A DNA stretch of 64,000 bases from an uncultured Sphingopyxis sp. (GCF_900078365.1 NZ_LT598653.1:3853501-3917500); one strand, 5' to 3'; shown: positions 40,816 to 49,369, numbered from the stretch's first letter. Numbers and translations: made by a program. Notes: generated by a model from the sequence alone, not told the origin.

Positions 40816-41909
40816 GTGACGCGATTATCGTCGGCGCCGGGCCTGCCGGGTCGGCGGCGGCGATCGGGCTGGCACGCGGCGGCGCCCGAGCACTGTTGCT
40901 CGAACGCGCGCGCGAAACGGGCGACGCGCTATGCGGTGGGTTCCTGAGCTGGCGGACGCTGGCGCGGCTCGACGCGCTCGGGATCGACCGGGCGGCGCTC
41001 GGCGGGCAGGCGGTCCGCCGCGTGCGCCTGTTCGCGGGCGAGGGGCGAAGCGAAACACTGTTGCCGGGCGAAGCCATGGGGGTGTCGCGCCACCGACTCG
41101 ACAGTTTGTTGCAGGCGGCTGCGGTCGCCGCGGGCGTGGGGCTCGAACGCGGCGTCCATGCGACGGCGATCGACGACGGCGGCGTGCAGACGCGGGATGG
41201 CGCGACGCTGGCGGCGTCCTCGCTCTTCCTCGCGACCGGCAAGCATGGCTTTCGCGGTTTCTCGCGCGAACCCGCCCGCTGGCAGCGCGGCGATCCCGTC
41301 ATGGGGTTACGGCTGCGCTTGCCCGCGCATCCCGCGTTCGAGCGGCTGGTCGGCGATGCGGTCGAGCTGCACCTGTTCGATCGCGGCTATGCCGGACTGG
41401 TGCGGCAGGAGGACGGCAGCGGCAATCTGTGCCTCGCGGTGCAGAAATCGCGACTCGACGAGGCGGGCGGCGAACCTGCCGCCTTGCTCCATATGCTGGG
41501 CGGCGCGCTGCCGCGCCTCGGCGAGCGGCTGGCGCATGCCGACTGGTCGCGGAGCATCGATGCGATCGGCCACGTCCCCTATGGCTGGCGAACCGCCGGG
41601 ACCGCGCCCGGCTTGTTCCGGCTCGGCGATCAGGCGGGGGTGATCCCCAGCCTCGCGGGTGAGGGAATGGGGCTCGCCCTCGCCAGCGCCGACGCCGCGG
41701 TGGCGGCGTGGCGTCACGGCGGCGGCAATGCCGCGCCGGCGTTCCAGCACCGCCTCGCCGTCGCGATGGCGCGCCCGTTCGCGCTCGCGAACCTTGTCTG
41801 GCGCCTCGGCGAAAACCGGCGCACGGCGGGGATTATAACGCGTGCGGCGTCACTTTTTCCCGCGCTGGTGCGAATGACCTCGCAGATGACGCGCATCGAC
41901 CCGCGCTGA
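40812..41909 (+). CDS. FAD-dependent oxidoreductase/monooxygenase of the PKS cluster
   Basis: 365 residues from GTG 40812, which overlaps the methyltransferase stop. The N-terminal dinucleotide fold is IIVGAGPAGSAAAIGLARGG. The second FAD motif GLFRLGDQAGVIPSLAGEGM is of the GD type seen in aromatic hydroxylases and geranylgeranyl reductases. It likely hydroxylates or oxidises the PKS product, for example phenol to quinone. Membership in the cluster follows from the 4-bp overlaps. The exact reaction is inference. Confidence 0.88.
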   Translation: MSDAIIVGAGPAGSAAAIGLARGGARALLLERARETGDALCGGFLSWRTLARLDALGIDRAALGGQAVRRVRLFAGEGRSETLLPGEAMGVSRHRLDSLLQAAAVAAGVGLERGVHATAIDDGGVQTRDGATLAASSLFLATGKHGFRGFSREPARWQRGDPVMGLRLRLPAHPAFERLVGDAVELHLFDRGYAGLVRQEDGSGNLCLAVQKSRLDEAGGEPAALLHMLGGALPRLGERLAHADWSRSIDAIGHVPYGWRTAGTAPGLFRLGDQAGVIPSLAGEGMGLALASADAAVAAWRHGGGNAAPAFQHRLAVAMARPFALANLVWRLGENRRTAGIITRAASLFPALVRMTSQMTRIDPR

Positions 41910-42007
41910 CCGTGCCACCCTTCTGGCCCCTTGCGGCCGGGCGGCGCGGCACCGATATTATGGGCTATGGCGATGGCCGGATACGGCCTATCCGAAGGAG
42001 ATTCTCC

Positions 42008-42415
42008 ATGACCGACCCGAAAACCGAAAAGACGCTCGACCCGATGGCGCATCATGTGCTGCGCGAAGGCGGCACCGAACGTGCGTTCACGGGCAAATAT
42101 ACCGACCATAAGGGCGATGGCGTCTATCACTGCGCCGGATGCGGCGCACCGCTGTTCGACAGCCGCACCAAATACAACAGCGGATCGGGCTGGCCGAGCT
42201 ATACCGCACCCGCCGCGGGCGGCGCGGTGAGCGAACATCGCGACGCGAGCCACGGCATGGTCCGCACCGAAGTGCGCTGCGCGAAATGCGAAGGCCACCT
42301 CGGCCATGTATTCCCCGACGGCCCCGGACCGACGGGGCTGCGCTACTGCATCAACAGCGCGGCGCTTGACTTCGCGGACCGCGGGCAGGATGAGGCGTCA
42401 ACCGGCGAAGGCTGA
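42008..42415 (+). CDS. msrB: Peptide-methionine (R)-S-oxide reductase
   Basis: Repairs methionine-R-sulfoxide. ATG 42008 follows GAAGGAG at ideal spacing and gives 135 residues. Two CxxC pairs (CAGC and CAKC) bind structural zinc. GSGWPSY and the catalytic Cys114 in RYCINSAAL are family signatures. It is a stand-alone cytosolic MsrB without an MsrA fusion. Confidence 0.96.
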   Translation: MTDPKTEKTLDPMAHHVLREGGTERAFTGKYTDHKGDGVYHCAGCGAPLFDSRTKYNSGSGWPSYTAPAAGGAVSEHRDASHGMVRTEVRCAKCEGHLGHVFPDGPGPTGLRYCINSAALDFADRGQDEASTGEG

Positions 42416-42468
42416 CACGCCCTCGCTACTGACGCATCAGGGGCGACGCGAGGGAAGGAATACGGGCT

Positions 42469-44685
42469 TTGCGCCGCGAAAGACAGCAAGCTTCGTCGAA
42501 ACAATCGTCATCGTCCAGCAAGCGTAGCGGCACGCCCCGTGGTGGTCCGCCGCGCTGGCGCACGTGGTTGCGCCGTGCTCTTCGCTGGGGCCTCGGCCTC
42601 GCGGTCGTCGCCCTCGTCGCGCTCGGCGTCGCGGTCGGCATCGCGGTGCAGCGGATGCCGAGCTTCGAGGAGCTCAAGAAATCGCCCGCGGGCCAGACGA
42701 TCCGCGTCCGCGCCGCCGACGGCACGGTCTTTCTGTCGCTCGGGCCCAATTACGGCCGCTGGCTGACCCTCAGGGAAACGCCGCAGGTGATGCAGGACGC
42801 GATGGTCGCGGTCGAGGACCGCCGCTTTCGCTATCATCCGGGGGTCGATCCCGTCGGCATGGCGCGCGCCGCGGTGTTCGCGGTGCAGAATTACGGCTCC
42901 GGGCGCCGGATGCAGGGCGCCTCGACGATCACGCAGCAGCTCGCGCGCAACATCTTCCTGTCGAACAGCTATACCTGGGCGCGAAAGATGCGCGAGATGG
43001 TGCTGTCGCTCGCGCTCGAATGGAAATTCTCGAAGGACGAGATCCTCGAACTCTATCTCAACAAAGTCTATTTCGGCGGCGGCAGCTATGGCATCGATGC
43101 CGCGTCGAACAGCTTCTTCGGCCATAGCGCGACCGAAATGTCGCTGTCCGAGGCCGCGGTGATCGCCGGGCTCGTCAAGGCGCCGTCGCGCTATTCGCCG
43201 ACCGCCGACGCGCAGGCCGCTTTGGGCCGCGCCGGTGTCGTGCTCGACGTCATGGCCGATGCCGGGGTCATCACCCAGGCGCAGGCCGACGCCGCTGAGC
43301 CCGCCAATGTCCAGCTCGCGAAGGAAACCGGACAGAATAGCGCGCGCTATTTCACCGACTGGGCGCTGCCGCAACTGGACATGCTGATCGACGAGGGCAG
43401 CGAAGCCTTGGATGTCTACACCACGATCGACCTCGGCATGCAGCGTGCGGCGACCGCGGCGATCCAGGCCGACACGCCAAAGGGCGTGCAGGGCGCGCTC
43501 GTGTCGCTCGACCGCGACGGCGCGGTGCGCGCGATGGTCGGCGGCCGCGATTATGTCGCGTCGAACTACAACCGCGCGACGCAGGCGCTGCGCCAGCCGG
43601 GGTCGGCGTGGAAATTGTTCGTTTATATGGCGGCGCTCGAGGCGGGGTATAAGGTCAATGATCCGGTCGTCGACGAGCCCGTGACGATCAACGGCTGGAG
43701 CCCCCGCAACTCGTCGGGCCGCTTCGCGGGCACGATGGATCTGCGCAGCGCCTTCGCCTATTCGGTCAACACCGTCGCGGCGAAGCTGGGCGACGAAATC
43801 GGATTTTCCGCGGTCGCGAACATGGCGCGCCGCTTCGGCATCACCACGCCCATCAACACCCACCCCTCGATGGTGCTCGGCAGCGCCGAGGTGCGCGTGA
43901 TCGACATGACCGCCGCCTTCGCCGCCGTGGCGCGGGGCGGCGTGTCGGTGCAGCCCTATGGCATCACCAAAGTGACGACGGCGGGCGGCGAATTGCTCTA
44001 TCAGCGCCCCGCCGAGCGCGGGCAGACGCTCGTCGATCATTGGGTTGCCGCCGGGATCACCGATCTCCTGCAGACCGCGGTGAACACCGGCACCGGCCGG
44101 GCGGCGCAGATCGGGCGGCCCGTCGCGGGCAAGACCGGCACGACTTCGAGCAACAAGGACGGCTGGTTTTTGGGCTTTTCGAGCGGGATCACCACCGGCG
44201 TGTGGATGGGCCGCGACGATGCGAAACCCGTCGGCGGGCTCCAGGGCGGGCGGGCGCCTGCCAGGGCCTTCGCCGACTATATGCGCGTCGCGGTCGCGCG
44301 GCGTCCGGTCGAGCAGTTCGACACCGAAGTCGTGCTGCCCGAATGGCAGCTCGAGGACGAGGACGAAGCCTATATGGGCGAACCCGGCGAAGAAGGGTTC
44401 GTCGACGAGAATGGCATGCCGATCGAGCTGCCCTATGACAGCCGCCCGCCCGAAACGACCGGACCGATGCCGCCGCCAGCCGACGAAGGTCCGGTGCTCG
44501 ACCAGCAATGGATCGAGGAGCAGACCGGACGCCGCCCGCCCGCACCGGCCGAGGATGGCGCGGCGCCGCGGAATGGCGCGCGCCAGAACGGCGGGCAGCC
44601 CAAGATCGTCACGGTGCCGAAGCTCGTGCCGCCGCCGACAGCGCGGCCGTCGCAGCAGCGCCCGCCGTCGGAGCCTTTGGAGTAG
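42469..44685 (+). CDS. Class A penicillin-binding protein (PBP1A-type transglycosylase/transpeptidase)
   Basis: Bifunctional peptidoglycan synthase anchored in the inner membrane. TTG at 42469 follows GGGAAGGA and gives 738 residues. A basic, Ser-rich cytoplasmic tail precedes one membrane helix (about 37-60). The GT51 domain has VEDRRFRYHPGVD and GASTITQQLARNIFL. The transpeptidase domain has the SxxK motif in QPGSAWKLF, SVN and KTGTT. The C-terminus is a Pro/Glu-rich acidic tail of about 110 residues without known domains. The usual PBP1A OB insertion is short or absent, so it could be the smaller PBP1-like paralogue. Confidence 0.93.
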   Translation: MRRERQQASSKQSSSSSKRSGTPRGGPPRWRTWLRRALRWGLGLAVVALVALGVAVGIAVQRMPSFEELKKSPAGQTIRVRAADGTVFLSLGPNYGRWLTLRETPQVMQDAMVAVEDRRFRYHPGVDPVGMARAAVFAVQNYGSGRRMQGASTITQQLARNIFLSNSYTWARKMREMVLSLALEWKFSKDEILELYLNKVYFGGGSYGIDAASNSFFGHSATEMSLSEAAVIAGLVKAPSRYSPTADAQAALGRAGVVLDVMADAGVITQAQADAAEPANVQLAKETGQNSARYFTDWALPQLDMLIDEGSEALDVYTTIDLGMQRAATAAIQADTPKGVQGALVSLDRDGAVRAMVGGRDYVASNYNRATQALRQPGSAWKLFVYMAALEAGYKVNDPVVDEPVTINGWSPRNSSGRFAGTMDLRSAFAYSVNTVAAKLGDEIGFSAVANMARRFGITTPINTHPSMVLGSAEVRVIDMTAAFAAVARGGVSVQPYGITKVTTAGGELLYQRPAERGQTLVDHWVAAGITDLLQTAVNTGTGRAAQIGRPVAGKTGTTSSNKDGWFLGFSSGITTGVWMGRDDAKPVGGLQGGRAPARAFADYMRVAVARRPVEQFDTEVVLPEWQLEDEDEAYMGEPGEEGFVDENGMPIELPYDSRPPETTGPMPPPADEGPVLDQQWIEEQTGRRPPAPAEDGAAPRNGARQNGGQPKIVTVPKLVPPPTARPSQQRPPSEPLE

Positions 44686-44759
44686 GGCATAGCCGTCTCG
44701 GATTGATGCGCCTTCTGCTCTTCTTCGCCGGGATGACGATTCAAGCGGGGGCGATCGGG

Positions 44760-45518
44760 TCAGGCCGTGAAGCGATAGCGGTGGAGTCCGCGCCCTTCGC
44801 GGCGCAGCCAGCCGCGCGCCGCCGCGACGTCGCCGTCGTGCAGCTCGTCGACGAGCGCGTGGAACGCCGCGCCATGGTCCATGTGGCGCAGATGCGCGAC
44901 CTCGTGCGCGACGGTCGCGCGCCGGACATGGTCGGGCGCCAGGATCAGCCGCCAGCTGTATCTAAGGTCGCCGTCGTGGGTGCAGCTGCCCCAGCGGCTG
45001 CGCGGATCGCCGACCGCAACGCGGCCGACCGTCAGCCCCGCGGCAGCCGCGATGTCGCGGCTCTCGCGCTCCATCAGGTCGAGCGCCTCGGCCTTCAGCC
45101 AGCGTTCGATACGCCGTCCGAGCGTTTCGAGCGGGCCGCCGACGTGCAGCCGCTCGCCATCGAGGCGGATCGCGCGCGGCGCGGCGGGCGCCCAGTCGAC
45201 ATGGCGTTCGATGCCGCGAAAGGGCAGCGCCGCGCCGGGGCCGACGAGGATTGGTACGACCGCCTTGCCGAGCTGTTCGGTGAGCCATGCCTGCTGCTCG
45301 CCTGCCCATGTCAGCGCCGCGCGCTCGCTGGCGCGGCGCGGCACCGTCAGCCGCAGTTCGCCGCGCGCGCCGTCGAAGACGAGGCGGTAGCGGCGCGACT
45401 GCGCATGGCGCACGACGCGCACCGGCCAGGCTTCGCCCGCCACCCAGATGTGAGGCCGGCCGGCCGAAGGATCAAATGACGCGTTCGACAAGATGATTCT
45501 CGAGCGGCCCCGCGACAT
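44760..45518 (-). CDS. YgjP/SprT-like M48-type zinc metallopeptidase domain protein
   Basis: 252 residues, DUF45/YgjP-type. The zinc site is VAHEVAHLRHMDHGAAFHAL, with HExxH plus a downstream His. RWGSCTHDGDLRYSWRLILA is the other conserved block of this family. No signal peptide is present. The ATG at 45518 overlaps the upstream YcgN-like gene by 47 bp; a TTG at 45491 would cut that to 20 bp. It is last in the SCO / YcgN / peptidase operon. The physiological substrate is unknown for the family. Confidence 0.85.
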   Translation of the reverse strand: MSRGRSRIILSNASFDPSAGRPHIWVAGEAWPVRVVRHAQSRRYRLVFDGARGELRLTVPRRASERAALTWAGEQQAWLTEQLGKAVVPILVGPGAALPFRGIERHVDWAPAAPRAIRLDGERLHVGGPLETLGRRIERWLKAEALDLMERESRDIAAAAGLTVGRVAVGDPRSRWGSCTHDGDLRYSWRLILAPDHVRRATVAHEVAHLRHMDHGAAFHALVDELHDGDVAAARGWLRREGRGLHRYRFTA

Positions 45519-45921
45519 CTTCGCCGACCGTCCAGCCGACGATCGACTGCCCCGCGCGATGCACCGCGTCGCGATCGCCGCAGACGAGATAATGCCAGTC
45601 GGGCAGCGGTTCGCCCTCGGCGCGCAGGCGATAGGCGCAGCTTTGCGGCAGCCATTCGAGATCGTCGACCTTGGCCCTGGTGAGCGTCAGGCAGTCGGGA
45701 ACGTGGCGGCGGCGATGCTTGTAATCGCTGCAGCGCGCGGTCGTCAGGTCGAGCAGACGGCACGCGACATTGGTCGGATAGATGCGGCCCGTATCCTCAT
45801 CCTCCAGCTTGTGCAGGCAGCATTTGCCGCAGCCGTCGCACAGCGCCTCCCATTGCCCGGCGTCGAGGCTGGCGAGCGGCGCTTCCCAGAAGGGGCGCTG
45901 CGATGTCGCCCCTGCCGCCAT
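45472..45921 (-). CDS. YcgN-family cysteine-cluster protein (UPF0260)
   Basis: 149 residues from ATG 45921, which shares a base with the SCO stop (TGATG); an ATG four codons earlier is possible. The cysteine-cluster pattern CDGCGKCCLHKLEDEDTG, with later Cys in VACRLLD, ARCSDY, PDCLTL and QSCAYRL, defines the YcgN/UPF0260 family and probably binds a metal. Function is unknown. Coupling to a copper-chaperone-like SCO protein is suggestive of a metal theme. Confidence 0.9.
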   Translation of the reverse strand: MAAGATSQRPFWEAPLASLDAGQWEALCDGCGKCCLHKLEDEDTGRIYPTNVACRLLDLTTARCSDYKHRRRHVPDCLTLTRAKVDDLEWLPQSCAYRLRAEGEPLPDWHYLVCGDRDAVHRAGQSIVGWTVGEDVAGPLENHLVERVI

Positions 45922-46565
45922 CACTTCACCCACTTCGCCAGCTCGGCCGCGACCTTGCCCGGCGCGCCCTCGTCCATGTCGGACGACGGGTCGTCGAGCG
46001 GCAGCAGCGCGAGCGGCTTTCCGTCGGGATCCATCAGGAAGGCGAGCTGGCTGTGCGCCATCAGATAGCGGTCGGGCGCCGAGCCCGGCACCTTGTTATA
46101 GGTGACGACAAAAGCCTTTGCGACGCTGGCGATCTGTTCGGGCGTGCCGGTCAGGCCGAGCAGGCGCGGGTGATAGCGCGCGACGAAGGGCTTCAAGGCT
46201 TCGGGCGTGTCGCGTTCGGGATCGACGGTGATGAAGAGCGGCTGGACCTTCGCCCCGCGCGCGGCGTCGGCCTTTTCGAACTGCGACAGGCCGCGCATCA
46301 GCTTTTGCAGATCGACCGGACAGATGTCGGGGCAGAAGCTGTAGCCGAAATAGACGAGGCGATATTGGCCGGCGAAATCCGTATCGCGGACGGTCTTGCC
46401 ATTCTGGTCGGTCAGCGTGAAGGCCCCGCCGATCCGCGCGCCCTCGAGCGGCGGCTTGGCGGGCGCGCCTTCGCCCGAACCGCTGCATCCTGCGAGCGCG
46501 GCGCCGAAAGCGAGGATCAGGCTTGCACGGACCAGCCTTTGTCCCATATTTGCGATATTCATCAT
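45921..46565 (-). CDS. SCO1/SenC-family copper-binding lipoprotein
   Basis: Thioredoxin-fold protein that delivers copper to, or reduces, the CuA site of cytochrome oxidase. The 214-residue precursor has a lipobox (AALAGC), the CxxxC copper site in SFCPDICPVDL, and the third ligand His in YLMAHSQLAFL. FITVDPERDTPEALKPF is the family signature. It is first of a three-gene operon and divergent from the ankyrin gene with 89 bp between starts. No cytochrome oxidase gene is in the window. Confidence 0.94.
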   Translation of the reverse strand: MMNIANMGQRLVRASLILAFGAALAGCSGSGEGAPAKPPLEGARIGGAFTLTDQNGKTVRDTDFAGQYRLVYFGYSFCPDICPVDLQKLMRGLSQFEKADAARGAKVQPLFITVDPERDTPEALKPFVARYHPRLLGLTGTPEQIASVAKAFVVTYNKVPGSAPDRYLMAHSQLAFLMDPDGKPLALLPLDDPSSDMDEGAPGKVAAELAKWVK

Positions 46566-46654
46566 GCGGCCAGCCTTGGTCGGCTAGCCGCCGAAAATCA
46601 ACCATTGTCGTCGCGCGGCGCGACGGACAAATTGCCCCAGGGGGTCGCCCGATC

Positions 46655-47275
46655 ATGTTTCGACGCGCGGAATTCCGCCTCGCCTCTTGTCTCCTCATGC
46701 TGCTCGCGGTCGCGGGGCTCGTCCATCCCGCGCAGGCGCAGTTCCGCGGCGGCTATGCCTTTCTGCAAGCGGTCGAGAGCCGCGACGGGACCAAGGCGAC
46801 CGAGGCGCTGAAGGACGATCCATCGTTCGTCAACACGCGCAATCCCGACACCGGCGAAACCGCGCTGATCATCGTCGCCAAGCGGCGCGACATCAGCTGG
46901 CTGCGCTTCCTGCTCGCCAAGGGCGCCGATCCGTCGATCGGCGATCGTCAGGAGGTGACCCCCCTGATGCACACCGCGCTCATCAACTTCACCGACGGCG
47001 CCGAAGAGCTGCTCGACCGCAAGGCCCCCGTCGATCAGACCAACCGGCGCGGCGAAACCGCGCTGATCCTCGCGGTACAGGCGCGGAATGTCGCGATGGT
47101 CCGGCTGCTGGTCAAGCGCGGTGCCAATCCCGACAAGGCCGACCATATCGCCGGCATGTCGGCGCGCGACTATGCCAAGCGCGACGACCGCAGCGGACGC
47201 ATTCTGGCGTTGCTAGAAGCCAAGGCCGATGCGCCGGAGCGCGAGTTCGGCCCGACCTTCGGCCCCAGCAACTAG
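46655..47275 (+). CDS. Secreted ankyrin-repeat protein
   Basis: 206 residues from ATG 46655. A signal peptide (ASCLLMLLAVAGLVHPAQA) is followed by about four ankyrin repeats (GETALIIVAKRRDISWLRFL, EVTPLMHTALINFTDGAEEL, GETALILAVQARNVAMVRLL, GMSARDYAKRDDR). It is predicted to be periplasmic with a protein-binding role. The TAG stop (47273-47275) sits exactly on the TA target site and first base of the adjoining MITE. The stop would have been preserved by the TA duplication. Confidence 0.9.
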   Translation: MFRRAEFRLASCLLMLLAVAGLVHPAQAQFRGGYAFLQAVESRDGTKATEALKDDPSFVNTRNPDTGETALIIVAKRRDISWLRFLLAKGADPSIGDRQEVTPLMHTALINFTDGAEELLDRKAPVDQTNRRGETALILAVQARNVAMVRLLVKRGANPDKADHIAGMSARDYAKRDDRSGRILALLEAKADAPEREFGPTFGPSN

Positions 47276-47489
47276 GGCATGATCGTCTTTGACTGAATAA
47301 GCTGTGTGCTCCCGCGAAGGCGGGAGCCCATCTCCGGTCGGTGCTATTTTGAACCCACAGGAGATGGGTCAGTATCGGGTTGACCATGCCCCGCATGGTC
47401 AAGGATCGTCCGGGGGACGATCCGACCCGATGCTCCTTCGCGGGGACACGGGAAACGCTGTAACGCTTCAGTCAAAGATGATCATGCTC
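47275..47489. mobile_element. 215-bp MITE with 23-bp terminal inverted repeats and TA target duplication
   Basis: The left end GGGCATGATCGTCTTTGACT and the complement of the right end agree at 21 of 23 positions. TA dinucleotides flank both sides (47273-47274 and 47490-47491) in a CTAG context. That is the target of IS630/Tc1-mariner elements. There is no coding capacity. The interior contains further hairpins (TGACCATG/CATGGTCA and GGATCGTCC/GGACGATCC). Mobilisation in trans by an IS630-type transposase is inferred. Confidence 0.8.
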
Positions 47490-47523
47490 TAGGCGGCCCG
47501 GTCCCCGACCGTATCGCAATGCT

Positions 47524-47612
47524 CGTCGCCCCCGCGAAGGCGGGGGCCGCAATCGGCCGTTCCCTTCACCGCTGCGCAAACCGGCGGCGACCGCCGCCTT
47601 GGCGGGGCGACG
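47524..47612. repeat. REP-like inverted repeat upstream of ribBX
   Basis: The left arm CGTCGCCCCCGCGAAGGCGG (47524 onwards) pairs imperfectly with the right arm ending GGGGCGACG at 47612. The interior resembles that of the element at 56532-56621. Confidence 0.7.
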
Positions 47613-47620
47613 GGCCTTCA

Positions 47621-47657
47621 ATGTGATGACTCGATTGACAATCACATTATGATGTGA
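47621..47657. promoter_or_regulatory. Palindromic operator candidate in front of ribBX
   Basis: TCACAT (47642-47647) and ATGTGA (47652-47657) form a perfect palindrome with a 4-bp spacer. A third half-site ATGTGAT lies at 47621-47627 and pairs with ATCACAT at 47641-47647. A TTGACA at 47635-47640 lies inside. The cluster ends 12 bp before the ATG at 47670. Confidence 0.5.
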
Positions 47658-47669
47658 GACATGGTGATC

Positions 47670-48944
47670 ATGTCCATACAGCTCATCGATCGCATTCGCG
47701 CCATCGTCGACGACGGGGCCATGTCCCGCTCGGGCCTCGCGCGCGCCGCGGGTCTCCACGCCAACAGCCTGCGCGACCTCGACTCGCCGGGCTGGAACCC
47801 CACCGCCGAAACGCTGCGCAAGCTCGAAAACTGGCTCGCGAACGGCAGCGACCTGTCGCCGATGGCGAGCCCGGAGGAAATCATCGCCGAGGCGCGCAAC
47901 GGCCGCATGTTCATTCTCGTCGATGATGAGGATCGTGAGAATGAGGGCGACCTCGTCATCCCCGCGCAGATGGCGACCCCCGACGCGATCAATTTCATGG
48001 TCACCCACGGGCGCGGCCTCGTCTGCCTGACGCTGACCAAGGCGCGCGTCGACACGCTCGGGCTCGAATTGATGAGCCGCAACAACGGCACTCGCCACGA
48101 AACCGCCTTCACCACCTCGATCGAGGCGCGCGAAGGCGTGACGACGGGCATTTCGGCGGGCGACCGCGCGCGCACCGTTGCCGTGGCGATCGACGCGGGC
48201 AAGACCCGCGACGACATCGTCACCCCAGGCCATATCTTTCCGCTGATCGCGCGCGACGGCGGCGTGCTCGTGCGCGCCGGCCATACCGAGGCGTCGGTCG
48301 ACATTGCCCGTCTGGCCGGGCTCAACCCGTCGGGCGTGATCTGCGAGATCATGAACGACGACGGCACGATGGCGCGGCTCGACGACCTCATCCCCTTCGC
48401 GCGGCGCCACGGGCTCAAGATCGGGACGATCGCCGACCTCATCGCCTATCGCAACCGCAGCGACCGGCTGGTCGAATGCGTGTCCGACGAACCGTTCGAA
48501 TCGGATTATGGCGGCGACTGGCGTTTGAAATCCTATCGCAACAAGATTGACGGCAGCGTCAATCTGGTGCTGCAAAAGGGCCCGGTCGATCCCGAAGGCG
48601 TCACGCTCGTGCGGATGCACCCGGTTTCGATCTTCGACGACATCATGGGCCGTCCGGGTCCGAAGAAGCGCCGCCTCCAGCGGTCGATGGATGCGATCGG
48701 CGAGGCCGGCGCGGGGGTGATCGTGATGCTGATGCGCCCGCTCCCCGGCTCGGCCGATGCCGAGGCGCTGCCGCCGCCGACCGGCGGCATGGACCTGCGC
48801 ACCTATGGCATCGGCGCGCAGATCCTCGCCGACCTCGGCGTCCACGCGATGGAACTGCTCACCCCCACCCACAGCAATATCGTCGGGCTCGAAGGCTATG
48901 GTCTGTCGGTCGTCGGCGAACGCCCCATTCCCGGAGAAGCCTGA
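47670..48944 (+). CDS. ribB: HTH-RibBX: DHBP synthase with N-terminal helix-turn-helix and degenerate GTP cyclohydrolase II-like domain
   Basis: Makes 3,4-dihydroxy-2-butanone 4-phosphate from ribulose 5-phosphate for riboflavin. ATG 47670 (424 residues) has a GAGA ten bases upstream; ATG 47661 adds three residues. Residues 1-58 resemble an Xre/lambda-type HTH (GLARAAGLHANSLRDLDSPG). Residues ~65-265 are RibB, with acidic loop VDDEDRENEGD and the GHIFPL and AGHTEASVDIARLAG segments. The C-terminal GCHII-like half lacks the three zinc cysteines (ECx10CxC) and so should be inactive, matching the RibX domain described in proteobacterial RibBX. Its stop overlaps ribH by one base. Confidence 0.93.
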   Translation: MSIQLIDRIRAIVDDGAMSRSGLARAAGLHANSLRDLDSPGWNPTAETLRKLENWLANGSDLSPMASPEEIIAEARNGRMFILVDDEDRENEGDLVIPAQMATPDAINFMVTHGRGLVCLTLTKARVDTLGLELMSRNNGTRHETAFTTSIEAREGVTTGISAGDRARTVAVAIDAGKTRDDIVTPGHIFPLIARDGGVLVRAGHTEASVDIARLAGLNPSGVICEIMNDDGTMARLDDLIPFARRHGLKIGTIADLIAYRNRSDRLVECVSDEPFESDYGGDWRLKSYRNKIDGSVNLVLQKGPVDPEGVTLVRMHPVSIFDDIMGRPGPKKRRLQRSMDAIGEAGAGVIVMLMRPLPGSADAEALPPPTGGMDLRTYGIGAQILADLGVHAMELLTPTHSNIVGLEGYGLSVVGERPIPGEA

Positions 48945-49369
48945 TGGCACATGTCCTGATCGTCGAAGCCCGCTTTTATTCGCACCTCAACGATATGCTG
49001 CTGGACGGCGTGCGCAGCGCGCTCGACGCTGAAGGCCACAGCCACGAAACGGTGACGGTACCCGGCGCATTGGAAGTCCCCGCGGCGATCTCGCTCGCCG
49101 CCGACAGCGGGCGCTACGACGCCTATGTCGCGCTTGGCGTCGTGATCCGCGGCGAGACCTATCATTTCGAGGTGGTGTCGAACGAAAGCGCGCGCGGCAT
49201 CATGGCGCTGACGCTCGATGGCCTTGCCATCGGCAACGGTATCCTCACCGTCGAGAATGAGGAACAGGCGCTTGCGCGCGCCGACAAGACGCGCAAGGAT
49301 AAGGGCGGCGAAGCGGCGAAGGCCGCGCTCGCGATGCTCGCGCTCAAGGAACAATTCGGCATTGGTTGA
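48944..49369 (+). CDS. ribH: 6,7-dimethyl-8-ribityllumazine synthase
   Basis: Condenses DHBP with the ribitylamino-uracil to lumazine, the penultimate riboflavin step. The 141 residues are a standard length. ARFYSHLNDMLLDGV, VPGALEVPAAI, YVALGVVIRGETYHFEVV and NGILTVENEEQALAR are the conserved blocks, including the catalytic His in TYHF. It is translationally coupled to ribBX (TGATG) and overlaps the following membrane-protein gene by 8 bp. Confidence 0.96.
   Translation: MAHVLIVEARFYSHLNDMLLDGVRSALDAEGHSHETVTVPGALEVPAAISLAADSGRYDAYVALGVVIRGETYHFEVVSNESARGIMALTLDGLAIGNGILTVENEEQALARADKTRKDKGGEAAKAALAMLALKEQFGIG

Noticed and set aside
47276..47669. FMN riboswitch in front of ribBX
   Set aside because: None of the conserved RFN-element blocks could be found; the space is filled by a MITE, a REP-like repeat and a short palindrome.
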